A program made the position numbers and the translations under genes. Shown here piece after piece: positions 17,280 to 25,900 of a DNA stretch of 64,000 bases. Every line of letters begins with the position of its first letter. Within the stretch, counting starts at the first letter, position 1. This stretch comes from Bradyrhizobium arachidis. Its GTDB lineage: Bacteria > Pseudomonadota > Alphaproteobacteria > Rhizobiales > Xanthobacteraceae. The DNA lies in NCBI RefSeq assembly GCF_015291705.1, contig NZ_CP030050.1:1736001-1800000 (forward strand), read 5' to 3'. Under the pieces are notes generated by a model. The model was given only the letters and a program-made list of their open reading frames with translations, searched no databases and was not told the DNA's origin.

Positions 17280-18170
17280 CTAATAGGGTAGGGTGGCAAG
17301 CCGGCCATCCCGGCTCAGCAGAACACGCCCTTCCTCAATCCCGCAGACGGTCCATCCATTGCTCAAGAGCGCGCCGACGAAATACTTTTGACCAGCAATG
17401 ACAATATAGGGTTCGCTCCCGCGCCAAACAGCTTGGACCTCAATTGCGGGGGGCGTCTTCTCATCCTTGATGGCGACCGCATTGACGAGCGTATAAGCGC
17501 CATTGCTATTTTGATCAAACCGCTGCTGGACGTCTCGCCATGTGGCGAGCGAGGCGGGCGTAACGGTGCCGTCGGCGGTGACAACGCCCACCCCAGAGCC
17601 GACCTTGATGCCGACAAGACCCGCTCTATCAACTTCCTCTTGCAGCCGCTCGGCAGCTGCATCGGTGGCCAGAGCATCAGGAGCGCTGAGCGCCAGCTTG
17701 GGTGCAATGTCCGTAGCAGGGGACGACGGACTTGACGCCAAGGTGGTGTCGGTCTGGACGAAACTGGATGAGACTGCGCCAACCGCGGCAGAGCTGATCA
17801 GGACCAAAGTGAGAACGGCGAGCGATATACGCCGGCGGTCGATGGAGCCAGCTTGTTTGTAGTCCTCGATCGTCCAGCGAATGGACATCGTCCCGGCATG
17901 CAAAACGACAGGAAGAGAGACAACAATGGGCTCATTAGCTAAAACAGTCTCGCGCCCCTCAATCCTGACGTCCCTCGCAAGGGCCTCGATCTCGATTGAA
18001 TTGAAATGCGGGGCAACACGAAGATGGTGCGGTTCGAGGCCTTGTTCGACGAAGATTAAGTCTGCGTCGAGGCTGCTGCCAATCAGACACGATCCGCCCC
18101 CCACTTTACTTGTCAGCCCAGAATAACACCCGGACAGCACTTCGAAATGCAGGCAATTTGGTTCATTCAC
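17280..18170 (-). CDS. rhcD: T3SS inner ring protein RhcD (SctD)
   Basis: A 296-residue inner-membrane ring protein. An N-terminal forkhead-associated-like cytosolic domain (HFEVLSGCYSG, IGSSLDADLIF, HHLRV) is followed by one membrane segment (about residues 112-136, RISLAVLTLVLISSAAVGAV) and a periplasmic part with a BON-like domain. The start is a GTG at 18170 with AGGA eight bases upstream, 113 bp after the nopA stop. The space between carries two strong hairpins. It corresponds to NGR234 y4yQ. Confidence 0.85.
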   Translation of the reverse strand: MNEPNCLHFEVLSGCYSGLTSKVGGGSCLIGSSLDADLIFVEQGLEPHHLRVAPHFNSIEIEALARDVRIEGRETVLANEPIVVSLPVVLHAGTMSIRWTIEDYKQAGSIDRRRISLAVLTLVLISSAAVGAVSSSFVQTDTTLASSPSSPATDIAPKLALSAPDALATDAAAERLQEEVDRAGLVGIKVGSGVGVVTADGTVTPASLATWRDVQQRFDQNSNGAYTLVNAVAIKDEKTPPAIEVQAVWRGSEPYIVIAGQKYFVGALLSNGWTVCGIEEGRVLLSRDGRLATLPY

Positions 18171-18190
18171 GGTCGGTTTCCTGAACAGTG

Positions 18191-18271
18191 AACGGGACCG
18201 TACGGCAAGCCGTACGGCCCTTGCGACTTCACAGACTAAGCAGCCGGGGAAAGTGGGGCGGCGACGCCGCC
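18191..18271 (-). terminator. Two hairpins between nopA and rhcD
   Basis: Directly after the nopA stop, GGGGCGGC-GAC-GCCGCCCC (18253-18271) forms a perfect 8-bp GC stem. Just before rhcD, CCGTACGG-CAAG-CCGTACGG (18198-18217) forms a second stem. Neither has a long U-run, so partial termination or mRNA end protection is more likely than full termination. This would give much more nopA transcript than rhcD transcript. Confidence 0.55.
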
Positions 18272-18283
18272 CCATCTCATCCC

Positions 18284-18517
18284 TTACTGCACCCGCTCAT
18301 CGGCCGCTTTTTTGACAGTCGAAAGCTCAGTCGAGACAACGCGAAGTTCCACATCCCTCTCAGCAGCCTTTGTGCTGGTCGCAGTCAGAGCGGCGATTTG
18401 CTTTTGGAACGCCGCCTCTCCAGCAACTTCAGCACCCGCGGAAGCGGCTGCAGCAGTAGCGGTGCCGGCAGCCCCACCTGCAGTCGAGGTACCAGACGCA
18501 CCAACTCCTTTACCCAT
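18284..18517 (-). CDS. nopA: T3SS pilus protein NopA
   Basis: A 77-residue protein, the major subunit of the rhizobial T3SS surface pilus. It is Gly/Ala/Ser-rich at the N-terminus (MGKGVGASGTSTAGGAAG) and helical at the C-terminus (FQKQIAALTATSTKAAERD and beyond), as in needle and pilin proteins. The start ATG at 18517 has AGGAG six bases upstream. It follows nopC in a tts-box operon and is bracketed by hairpins, which fits the high expression needed for a pilin. Confidence 0.85.
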   Translation of the reverse strand: MGKGVGASGTSTAGGAAGTATAAAASAGAEVAGEAAFQKQIAALTATSTKAAERDVELRVVSTELSTVKKAADERVQ

Positions 18518-18565
18518 ACTATTCTCCTGTTTGCTCGATTTCGCCGCCACGTGCGGCTCCTATTT

Positions 18566-18592
18566 CCTAACGTCGCAGCATGCGACGTCAGG
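18566..18592 (-). terminator. Hairpin between nopC and nopA
   Basis: ACGTCGCA-GCA-TGCGACGT is an 8-bp perfect stem extended by CCT/AGG after one mismatch. It overlaps the nopC stop codon. With the hairpins after nopA it brackets the pilin message and may act in processing or stability. Confidence 0.45.
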
Positions 18593-18884
18593 AATCCTCC
18601 TCTGTCTCGGCCATGACATCGTCGAAACGGCTCATTGCACTATTCGCAAATTGGAGAGCAATGGCTCCCAGAGCGACGTTGAACGCTTGCTGCATAGCGG
18701 CTTCATGCGAGTTAGTGCCCGGATTGGACGCGCCGCCGTTTGCGGGAATGTTGGCATCAGGCGATCGGCCATGATCGTCGCGCTCGCCAGGCTTTTGAGA
18801 TCCCTTTTTGCCGCCGCCTCTGCCGCCAGCCGCATGGAGGTCAGCATCAACGTGTCCAGCGGCGCTAGAGCTCGCAACGCGCAT
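18588..18884 (-). CDS. nopC: T3SS secreted protein NopC-like
   Basis: A 98-residue secreted protein, the first gene of the nopC-nopA-rhcD-rhcV operon. NopC is a Rhizobium-specific T3-secreted protein encoded just before nopA. The N-terminal half is Ser/Gly/His/Asp-rich and disordered (MRVASSSAAGHVDADLH); the C-terminal half is an amphipathic helix (MQQAFNVALGAIALQFANSA). The start ATG at 18884 has AGGAG six bases upstream and lies about 66 bp from a strong tts box. Sequence is low-complexity, so the name rests largely on position; NopH of Bradyrhizobium is an alternative label. Confidence 0.65.
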   Translation of the reverse strand: MRVASSSAAGHVDADLHAAGGRGGGKKGSQKPGERDDHGRSPDANIPANGGASNPGTNSHEAAMQQAFNVALGAIALQFANSAMSRFDDVMAETEEDS

Positions 18885-18950
18885 GGAGTTCTCCTGTGTC
18901 AATTCGATGTGCCAATGGAGGCAGTTTCCACCCTCCACTATGCAAGTATT

Positions 18951-18970
18951 AGCTTTCGACAAGCTGACGA
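18951..18970 (-). promoter_or_regulatory. tts box of the nopC-nopA-rhcD-rhcV operon
   Basis: On the minus strand this reads TCGTCAGCTTGTCGAAAGCT, an exact match to the core of the TtsI-binding tts box (GTCAGCTT-N-TCG-N-AAGCT). It points to nopC, 66 bp away. Confidence 0.92.
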
Positions 18971-19011
18971 GTCGTAGAAAGTACAATGAGCCGATGGTGG
19001 GTCGTCATTAA

Positions 19012-19740
19012 ACGTTTCACCAGCAGACCGTATTTGAAAGGTTGCCGGCCAAAGCTGGAGATCAGATGGTTAAGACAAACAATCGTTTGTGGAGCTTGAT
19101 CGGGTGAGCACGTTGCTCATCGCTTCGAAAGCGTTCAATTGGCGAAATATCAAAGCCGCCACTAATAAAAGCGTTTTTGGCTCGATGTGCTGCAATCTCG
19201 GGCTCATGTCTCTTGCGATGCCTCCGAGCTCTTTCGACAATTTGCTTGGGGTCAGGCGATGCGGCACGGAGCTTGACCTCGTCGGGAGCGAGCCTGAAAG
19301 CCAGAGTGACGGCCGATCCAGCGGCCAGAGCGGTCCATCGGCCCTAGCTGGCCGATGGCAGATCCGTCAATCGCGACCCATTTCAGGGAGACCGAGCAGG
19401 AGCCCGCTGCTCGAGAAAGAGCCCTTCGGCTCTACCGCTCTGGACCAATGTGCTCTCGATCCTTGCGCAATCGGCTGGCTCCTCGGCTGTGGCCGTCTGT
19501 AGGGTATTGTTAATGCATCGCGATGTTGACAGGCGGCGTATGCAGTCAATGGAACGTCACAGCGGCAGACTGGGTTTGAGGCCGGATTCGAACGATCGAG
19601 TGCGGCCGACATAGTTTGTGCGCAGCGAAGGGCCGAAATAAGTGGGGCGGTCTCAAGTGTGCTGGTGGAGCTTGCGCGACGCGCGGAGGTCGCGCAAGCT
19701 CAGTTTCGAGCGTCATCCTGAGAGGATAGCGTCGCTCCGC
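19012..19740. other. Intergenic region between nopX and the nopC promoter
   Basis: About 0.7 kb. A 137-codon plus-strand frame (19089-19502) lacks start signals and family similarity. Apart from the hairpin after nopX listed separately, I see nothing. Confidence 0.4.
19668..19701 (-). terminator. Hairpin terminator after nopX
   Basis: GAGCTTGCGCGAC and GTCGCGCAAGCTC form a perfect 13-bp stem with an 8-base loop, starting 40 bp beyond the nopX stop. No strong U-run follows, but position and stem strength make termination or 3' end protection likely. Confidence 0.65.
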
Positions 19741-21540
19741 CTAGGCGTAAGCGCCTGCAGCTTGCAAGCGCTCGGACTCGATGCGAGCCTTCAGGTCATT
19801 TAAATAATCCTCCGCGTAGGACTGGGCCACCGAAACCGGCAGGTTGATGCCTGCCGTCGCGGCTTCTTGAATGGCCTGCTTCACCAAGCCTTCTCGCATT
19901 GCTAATTTGACCTCAGGTCCGGCGATGCAGCCCACCGCCTGTGCCGCAAGGCTCAGCCCGGCTTCTTCCAGCGCTTGCTTTATGTTGCCGCCACTGATGG
20001 CAGTGTGAAGAAGAGTTGCAGCTTGCGCCTCGGCTTCGAGCACCATTGACGCCAGATCCGCCAATTCACCCAAGCCTGGAATGAAGCCAAGTACACCGAC
20101 TGCTGTTGCGGCCCAGTCGAATACCTTAGAGCCAACTTTGAGCACGTCGTTAAGTGCGTGCATGAAGGCGCCACCGTTCTTTTTGGGAGACTTGATGTCG
20201 GGCTGGTCTGCCATGCCCGTCGTCATGTCCGCGACCGCGTCCTGCTCGGCAGGCGTTCGGGCGGCATGCGTCTTCACTTGGTGAACGGTGCGGTTCGCAC
20301 CCGACATGTTGTTGAAGAACTGGTCGAAGTCGCTGTTGCTGATGTTGCCGGAATCGACCGTATGGCCGCCGCCGAAGTCGAAGAACTTGTGGTGGGTTTT
20401 GTAGCCCGTAATCGCGTTGTTCATCAACCCGAACAACACAGGATCGGAGAGCAGCTGGGAGGCCGCCTTTCGCGCCTCGGGCGCGAGGCTCTTATCATCG
20501 ACCATGCTCGCCAGCTTTTCCCGGGTCAGGTCACCCTTCCCGAAGAATGCGTTTTGGTTCTTGCTGATCGTATTGAGCGTATCGAGCTCGGCTTGCGTGA
20601 GATTGATCGATGATGAAGCAACCTGCAGGAAGTCCTCTTTGTGGACCTTGTCTATCGAGCCACCGTACAACTGCTTCCATTCATCCGGGTGGTCGAGGAA
20701 GTATTGAGCGGCAGCGAGGACCTGTGGCGGGCATTTGCCGGTTTTGGCTTCGCCGTCGACGATCCGCTTGAAATCCGCAAGGCTCAGGTTCTTAGGCAGG
20801 TTGTCGGCATAGCGATAGAGCTCGCGCACTGCATCGGTGTGGGTCATAACCGATGGCTCGCCATTCCGGGTGCCGTCGGAAGGGATATAGTTCTGCGTAT
20901 AGCTCTCCGCCCGCTGCTCCTGGAAAGCAGCAACCTGAGGGTGGTGATCGGAGAAGCCGGAGAGATCACCTGCTTTGATCTTCCCGCCGCAGCGGCCGTC
21001 ACCTTGCGAGCCTATCGCATAGAAGAGCTCTGGGTCCTGTTGCAACGCCTCGATCGCCGCCTTTAGATCCGGCGGTGTGGAGGGATCGTTGGCCAGATCG
21101 CCGAGAGATTTCCAATCCAGCGGGCATTTGTCTTTGTGTCGGTTCAGCACCGACACAATCTCCAGCTCGGCATCAGTCAACGTGCCGCTGTTCCACGTGA
21201 TCCTGGAGCTTTGTACGGGTGCCTCTGCAATCTTCGGTGCGCTCGCAGCGGAGGAGGACTCCGTGGCGGATGGCGCTGGCGCCTGCTGACATGCGTCCAG
21301 TGCGGCCTTGATCTCCGGCGGGAGGATGTTCCGTACCTCCTGCGTGAGTTCCTCCGTCAGCTGCTTGGCTGAGCCTGCAGCCGTCGGCTCCTGCGGCGCG
21401 GAATGGTCATCGACCTTGTCTTTCAACGAGAGACTAGCCAGCATCGCCTCGAAATTTGAAAGATCCCGCGCCGATGAGGGCCCAGGCGCCAGCCCTGACA
21501 AAGTGGAGCTCGCGGTTAGCGACAGGTTGTTGACTGACAT
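19741..21540 (-). CDS. nopX: T3SS translocon protein NopX (HrpF/NolX family)
   Basis: A 599-residue secreted protein of the NolX/HrpF family, the putative translocon that inserts in the host plasma membrane. The N-terminal region (MSVNNLSLTASSTLSGLAPG) is Ser-rich and signal-peptide-free, as for T3 substrates. Duplicated segments typical of NolX/HrpF occur (LNRHKDKCPLDW and ISKNQNAFFGKGDLT; GRCGGKIKAGDLSGF and HKFFDFGGGHTVDSG). A hydrophobic stretch near the C-terminus (WAATAVGVLGFIPGLGEL) is the presumed membrane-inserting part. The start ATG at 21540 has a GAGG site. It is a single gene with its own tts box 209 bp upstream. Confidence 0.93.
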   Translation of the reverse strand: MSVNNLSLTASSTLSGLAPGPSSARDLSNFEAMLASLSLKDKVDDHSAPQEPTAAGSAKQLTEELTQEVRNILPPEIKAALDACQQAPAPSATESSSAASAPKIAEAPVQSSRITWNSGTLTDAELEIVSVLNRHKDKCPLDWKSLGDLANDPSTPPDLKAAIEALQQDPELFYAIGSQGDGRCGGKIKAGDLSGFSDHHPQVAAFQEQRAESYTQNYIPSDGTRNGEPSVMTHTDAVRELYRYADNLPKNLSLADFKRIVDGEAKTGKCPPQVLAAAQYFLDHPDEWKQLYGGSIDKVHKEDFLQVASSSINLTQAELDTLNTISKNQNAFFGKGDLTREKLASMVDDKSLAPEARKAASQLLSDPVLFGLMNNAITGYKTHHKFFDFGGGHTVDSGNISNSDFDQFFNNMSGANRTVHQVKTHAARTPAEQDAVADMTTGMADQPDIKSPKKNGGAFMHALNDVLKVGSKVFDWAATAVGVLGFIPGLGELADLASMVLEAEAQAATLLHTAISGGNIKQALEEAGLSLAAQAVGCIAGPEVKLAMREGLVKQAIQEAATAGINLPVSVAQSYAEDYLNDLKARIESERLQAAGAYA

Positions 21541-21748
21541 TATACGTCCTCTGATTTGAGATCGCACCACAAGCCGGTCATGTGGCGCAGCCCGAGAATC
21601 GCGACGAACAACGAGCAATAAATGTTGATAGGATTCGATGGCTCCTACCACTTGCTTCCGATTGCTCAGTGCGCCCCAGCGCTCAGTTCCGCTACTATCT
21701 ATAGGCACATCGCCGTCTAGATATTCACGCCGTATGGTAGGTTCGATT

Positions 21749-21768
21749 AGCTTTCCAAAAGCTGACGG
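21749..21768 (-). promoter_or_regulatory. tts box of nopX
   Basis: The minus strand reads CCGTCAGCTTTTGGAAAGCT, one mismatch in the central TCG of the tts core. It faces nopX, leaving a 209-bp leader. Confidence 0.85.
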
Positions 21769-22902
21769 CATTCAGAGGTTTCATAACGAAACGCGAAATG
21801 ACAGTGTGAAAGGCGGTCATGGTTCTTGATATCGGAATCGGCTTGCCTGCTTTGTTTCGATCGCTCGCCTCCACGCCAATTAGGTCGAATTAATGAATCC
21901 GAGTCTGCCGCTCTGCGGATGGTCACGTGCGCTGATTCCTGCAACAACGTCGCAGGTCTCCGCAGCATCTTATGGTGAAATCACCCACGCCTAGCGACCT
22001 CGACTGCGCCCAACGAGAGTGTTGGCGTCTGCCCGATGAGCCAGATACAGAATGATCGTATCAGATTGACTGGCGTAGATGCTCGAAGGAGTCCGACGGT
22101 ATTGTGCGGACCATGTTGCCCCGAGCGGATCGAAGCTCGGCTGCGCCTGGCATTCTTTATGTCATCATGCTTATCCGCTTGGCGAGTGTTCGCTCGAACC
22201 TACAGGCCAAAGGCCAGCGTCTAGCGATGGTTTAAGACGAATAAAACCTTCTTCTCGCCATTCCGCCCCGTGAGGCACACCCAGGTTGGTGAACATGGTT
22301 GTCCGGGCAGCCCTGGTCGGTATGAGATCGCGGCTTTTTAGCATTTCGAAATCTCCAAGTTCCGGCGGAGCAACCTGTGCCGGCAACGCGAGCTCCGCTT
22401 GAGACGGTCCGGCGTGAGGTCACCCGGATCGTGGCCGAAATCGGAGGCGTCCACGCGGTGCTGAGCGGTCGGCTGTTGGGAATTGGTCCGCTCGCCGCCG
22501 CTCAATGATAGCTCGACACGCGATAATCTGCCTCCGAGTTCCTGCCAAATTAGATCCTGGCTGTATTCGGGTATTTTATCAATGCGACTCTCTCGGACAG
22601 GCGGGCGACGAGGACGAGTGGGACGCTGGGCTGTTGTCCGCCGGGCTTAGCGCGTTGAACTCCATGCTGCTCCTCCTTTTGGACAACGGAGGGGCTTCAT
22701 TCTTTTGCGACGAAGCTCCTTTGCATGGCAGAGTTCGTAGAGTTGTTCAAAAGCTCGCACGAGGTGCTAAAGCGGCAAAGCACGGTCACCGATGCTGCTG
22801 GCCAGGACTCTGGTTCACATCCGCGGCTCCGGCCGGGGCGTTTATTGCGCCGCTCCGCGGCATCGGCCATCTACATATCCGCACTCTGACAATGGCAGCA
22901 GT

Positions 22903-22922
22903 AGCTTTCGAAAAGCTGAGAG
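22903..22922 (-). promoter_or_regulatory. Orphan tts box
   Basis: The minus strand reads TCTCTCAGCTTTTCGAAAGCT over this span, one mismatch from the core. The first frame behind it is a 57-codon ORF starting at 22870 (MADAAERRNKRPGRS), which lacks a ribosome site and family match. The box may have driven a lost effector gene. Confidence 0.7.
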
Positions 22923-22975
22923 AGGGCATAAACAGACGCATTGCACCTCTTCGTAGGCGATCTGTTGTCGTGAGG

Positions 22976-23677
22976 TCATTTCTTACCTGGGTCGGGTAGG
23001 TGGACCATGCCGTCTTGATGTGGTGCCTCCGGCGAAGGAGCGTCATTCGGTCGTCCTTCGCGAACGACCACGCTGGAGGATCCCCGAAACAGCATCAAGA
23101 CCGACTCGTGCCGTGGCTTTTCGTCACCGCTCGGGTTTCGCCGTGCCTGTGCCTCCGCCGCAAGTCCTTTGAGTGTTTGCTCCACAAGCGCGACAAAGCG
23201 GGGTGGACCAGAGGCGAAGACAAGGCCATCTCCCGGTACGGCTCTCACGATGTAACGCTCGTCGGAGATGTTGAGCGCATCGAGTGCCGCCTTGAACGCA
23301 TCAAAGCTGATCGGACTCAAGACCAAAAGGCGGCTTTGCGCCTCATGCGCGGCGGATACATAGAGCACCATCCCATCGTAGTACCATTGAAGATTGTAGA
23401 GATTGATCAACCGTTCGAGGAACTCTCGCGGTGGGAGATCGGACATTCGCCCGCGAATCCGCCCCTTCACCCCGGCGCTGACATTGACTCTGATGTTTAG
23501 GTTGTTGCCGAATTCCTGCAGTGCGGCCGCGAGGTCCTGATCCAGAACTGTGTAACTATAAGGCGTCGATGGCAGCACCAGGGGAGCGCCGAGCGCCTCG
23601 ACGACGCCCAAGCAAATGAAAACACCAGCATAGAGAAGTTTCTTCAAGATGTGCCGCCTTGTAGATGGAATGAGCAT
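22976..23677 (-). CDS. rhcC1: T3SS secretin N-terminal part RhcC1 (NolW)
   Basis: A 233-residue outer-membrane/periplasmic protein corresponding to the N-terminal domains of a T3SS secretin; rhizobia split SctC into RhcC1 and RhcC2. The signal sequence is MLIPSTRRHILKKLLYAG plus a hydrophobic core ending ALGA. It is followed by secretin N0-type (LDQDLAAALQEFGNN, VKGRIRG, LERLINLYNLQWYYDG) and N1-type folds (YIVRAVPGDGLVFASG). No C-terminal beta-barrel domain is present, as expected. The ATG at 23677 has only AGCAGGA touching it; a longer frame exists upstream. Divergent from nopB. Confidence 0.9.
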   Translation of the reverse strand: MLIPSTRRHILKKLLYAGVFICLGVVEALGAPLVLPSTPYSYTVLDQDLAAALQEFGNNLNIRVNVSAGVKGRIRGRMSDLPPREFLERLINLYNLQWYYDGMVLYVSAAHEAQSRLLVLSPISFDAFKAALDALNISDERYIVRAVPGDGLVFASGPPRFVALVEQTLKGLAAEAQARRNPSGDEKPRHESVLMLFRGSSSVVVREGRPNDAPSPEAPHQDGMVHLPDPGKK

Positions 23678-23784
23678 TCCTGCTATTTTTTCGCTTGAGA
23701 ACAAGCACTGGAATTCGTCCCAATTTGGAAGCCGCTGCCTCGTCGAAAATTGGGAGCTGACCGTGATCATTAGATGACAGCTGC

Positions 23785-23804
23785 TCGTCAGTTTTTGGTC
23801 AGCT
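23785..23804 (+). promoter_or_regulatory. tts box of the nopB-rhcJ...rhcS operon
   Basis: Reads TCGTCAGTTTTTGGTCAGCT, two mismatches from TCGTCAGTTT-N-TCG-N-AAGCT. It is 62 bp before the nopB ATG in the short rhcC1-nopB divergent gap. Confidence 0.75.
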
Positions 23805-23866
23805 TGCTTTTCTAAGGTGCCGGCCCGTTCGTGTGAACTGATGGCTCACCTCACTACGTGACAGAA

Positions 23867-24388
23867 ATGATTTCCTCCATGTTGTTTGGCATTACGCCGA
23901 CCCCTGTCAACTCCGTCGAGTGTGCCTCCAACGGCTGTTCGCCGGCACACGCCCAGTTTGATGAGAGTCTTGCGCAGGCGGCCTCGAACCAAGGTGCCGT
24001 CTCTTCTGTGAGCGAGCGCGCGCCAGCTCCATTGCTGCCGGAAGTACCGCGCGCAGTCATGTCGCCGAGCCCGCTCGGCGATCGTGTCCTTCAGAGCATT
24101 TCTGCTATCCATCAGGGCAAACCATTTCGGTCGGGTACAGTTTCGCCGACGCTCGTCGGCGAGCCTGATCCTACCAAGGGTTTCCAGCTTGGGCCGGCAG
24201 CGCAACCAGTCTTGCGTGTGCAGCAAGTCGAGGTAAATCCGGCGGGCAAACCGGAAGGCGCGGATCATTTCGATTCGGCGCTGGCGAATCTGCGGGATGT
24301 TTACAACGGCGTTATCCAGGTTTCGCTCGTCTCCAAGGGCACAGGTGCTGTCAGTTCATCTCTGAACAAGCTTCTATCGGCAGGCTGA
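23867..24388 (+). CDS. nopB: T3SS pilus-associated protein NopB (NolB)
   Basis: A 173-residue secreted component of the T3SS surface appendage (NolB/NopB). The N-terminus is signal-peptide-free and Ser/Pro-rich (MISSMLFGITPTPVNSVE). The C-terminal helical region (FDSALANLRDVYNGVIQVSL) matches the inner-rod-like end of NopB. A GTG three codons upstream at 23858 is an alternative start. It leads a tightly packed plus-strand operon that continues through rhcS and carries a tts box upstream. Confidence 0.88.
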   Translation: MISSMLFGITPTPVNSVECASNGCSPAHAQFDESLAQAASNQGAVSSVSERAPAPLLPEVPRAVMSPSPLGDRVLQSISAIHQGKPFRSGTVSPTLVGEPDPTKGFQLGPAAQPVLRVQQVEVNPAGKPEGADHFDSALANLRDVYNGVIQVSLVSKGTGAVSSSLNKLLSAG

Positions 24389-24396
24389 GCGGGCCA

Positions 24397-25260
24397 TTGG
24401 CTGTCTTGACGAAAGACAAGGTCGGTAACGGCTGTCCCGCAAGAAAGCGGCTTCATGCTCTCGTCCTGTTGCCGTTTTTGGTGGCCCTCGCCGGTTGCAA
24501 AGCTGATCTGTATACCAAAGTGCAAGAACGCGAAGCCAACGAGATGCTTGGGCTGCTCCTGAGCAAGGGCGTCGATGCCATCCGTGTTGTCGGTAAGGAT
24601 GGGACCAGCACAATTCAGGTGGAAGAAAAGCAGCTCGCCTACTCAATCGAGCTTCTGAATAACCAGGGCTTGCCGCGCCAACCCTTCAAGAGCCTTGGTG
24701 AGGTGTTCAAGGGGGCGGGCCTCGTTGCCTCTCCGGTTGAGGAGCGAGCCCGCTACGTCTATGCTCTCAGTGAAGAATTGTCGCGCACGATCAACGATAT
24801 CGATGGGGTTCTCTCCGCCCGTGTTCATGTCGTTCTGCCGAAGAATGATCTTTTGCGACAGGATGCAACCCCGTCTTCGGCGTCGGTGTTCATTCGATAC
24901 GCCTCGAATGCGAAGCTCTCAGCCTTGCTGCCGCAGATCAAGATGCTCGTCGCCAACAGCATCGAAGGTCTATCATACGACAAGGTGGCGGTCGTGTTCG
25001 TGCCGGTTGAGCGGGCTCAGCATGAGGTCTCCGTTGTGCCAGCGGCAGCTTCCACCGAACCAACCAAGTTCATTGCAACCCACATTGCGATTGGTGCAGG
25101 AGGTGGGCTCGCCGCGTTGGGCATTCTATCTTACGTGCTGCTGAGCACACGTGGGCGACAGCTTCGTCAATCCTGGCTCAAAGTGACAAGTTTCGGCAGA
25201 GATGCCAGCAAGCCAGCGGGCCAGTCCGCCGGCAAAAAGCTCTCCTCCGATCCGAAATAG
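24397..25260 (+). CDS. rhcJ: T3SS inner-ring lipoprotein RhcJ (SctJ)
   Basis: A 287-residue YscJ/FliF-family lipoprotein forming the periplasmic inner ring with RhcD. The signal peptide ends in lipobox LAGC (about residues 31-34). Ring-building motifs are clear: YTKVQEREANEMLGLLLSKG, YALSEELSRTINDIDGVLSA and ARVHVVLPK. A C-terminal membrane helix (IGAGGGLAALGILSYVLL) anchors it. The only in-frame start before the signal peptide is TTG at 24397, 8 bp after nopB. Confidence 0.93.
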   Translation: MAVLTKDKVGNGCPARKRLHALVLLPFLVALAGCKADLYTKVQEREANEMLGLLLSKGVDAIRVVGKDGTSTIQVEEKQLAYSIELLNNQGLPRQPFKSLGEVFKGAGLVASPVEERARYVYALSEELSRTINDIDGVLSARVHVVLPKNDLLRQDATPSSASVFIRYASNAKLSALLPQIKMLVANSIEGLSYDKVAVVFVPVERAQHEVSVVPAAASTEPTKFIATHIAIGAGGGLAALGILSYVLLSTRGRQLRQSWLKVTSFGRDASKPAGQSAGKKLSSDPK

Positions 25261-25279
25261 CGGCAGCAGGTCCGTATCG

Positions 25280-25900
25280 ATGGCATCCACTAACCCAACT
25301 TATTCACTCAACCCGCATTCCGATCGCCTGCGCGAGCTTGCCGCTTTGATCCATCCCAGCCGGTTTGCCGGCCATCTTGATGGGCTTCTGTCGGACGCCA
25401 CAGTGCTGCAGTTGCAGAAGTCTCCAAGACTGCAGCAAAGACTGGTCGAATTGCTGCTAGGTAGTGAGCTGGCTTCGAGCGGAACCGACTGGGGTAGGGA
25501 CGTTCTGCTCGGGCATGAGCCGCGTCGGGCGGCGCTGCTCGCTGGCAGTATCTGGCATGCCCGTTCGGTGCTGAAGCTTGTCTCAAGGCATGATGTAGCG
25601 ATTCTGATCGAAAACATTGGTGCCGAAGCACATGCTTTCGCAATCCGACACTTATCCAGCGCCGTCGCAACCACATCGATTGACGATTCGCAGAAGCTCG
25701 CGAGCCAGATTGAAAATGACGGATTTGCCTGCCTTGGCGCTTGGCTCAAGGACGCATCAGAGCTTGACCGTGTGCGCGTTCTTCTCCGCTTACCTGTGGG
25801 GACCACCGCCGAATCTCCGGCAGCCGAACACCACAACTCAGCGGGTCAGTTACTGTCTTTGGTGGTGGCCCACTTGGCCACGCAGGAGCCAGCGGCATGA
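25280..25900 (+). CDS. nolU: T3SS sorting-platform accessory NolU (SctK-like)
   Basis: A 206-residue cytoplasmic protein in the position of NolU, the rhizobial counterpart of the SctK accessory protein of the sorting platform. It begins MASTNPTYSLNPHSDRLREL, is helical throughout and has no membrane segment. The start ATG at 25280 has AGG nine bases upstream. Its stop overlaps the nolV start (ATGA), indicating coupling. The name rests on gene order plus the general pattern of the family. Confidence 0.8.
   Translation: MASTNPTYSLNPHSDRLRELAALIHPSRFAGHLDGLLSDATVLQLQKSPRLQQRLVELLLGSELASSGTDWGRDVLLGHEPRRAALLAGSIWHARSVLKLVSRHDVAILIENIGAEAHAFAIRHLSSAVATTSIDDSQKLASQIENDGFACLGAWLKDASELDRVRVLLRLPVGTTAESPAAEHHNSAGQLLSLVVAHLATQEPAA

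Larger units (their letters stand above)
21541..22975. other. Long intergenic region with an orphan tts box
   Basis: About 1.4 kb between nopX and rhcC1. It contains the nopX tts box and a second tts box at 22903-22922 without a clear target. Frames at 22171-22386 (minus) and around 22400-22506 (plus, reading TRIVAEIGGVHAVLSG) look like fragments of former genes. No complete gene is supported. Confidence 0.45.
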
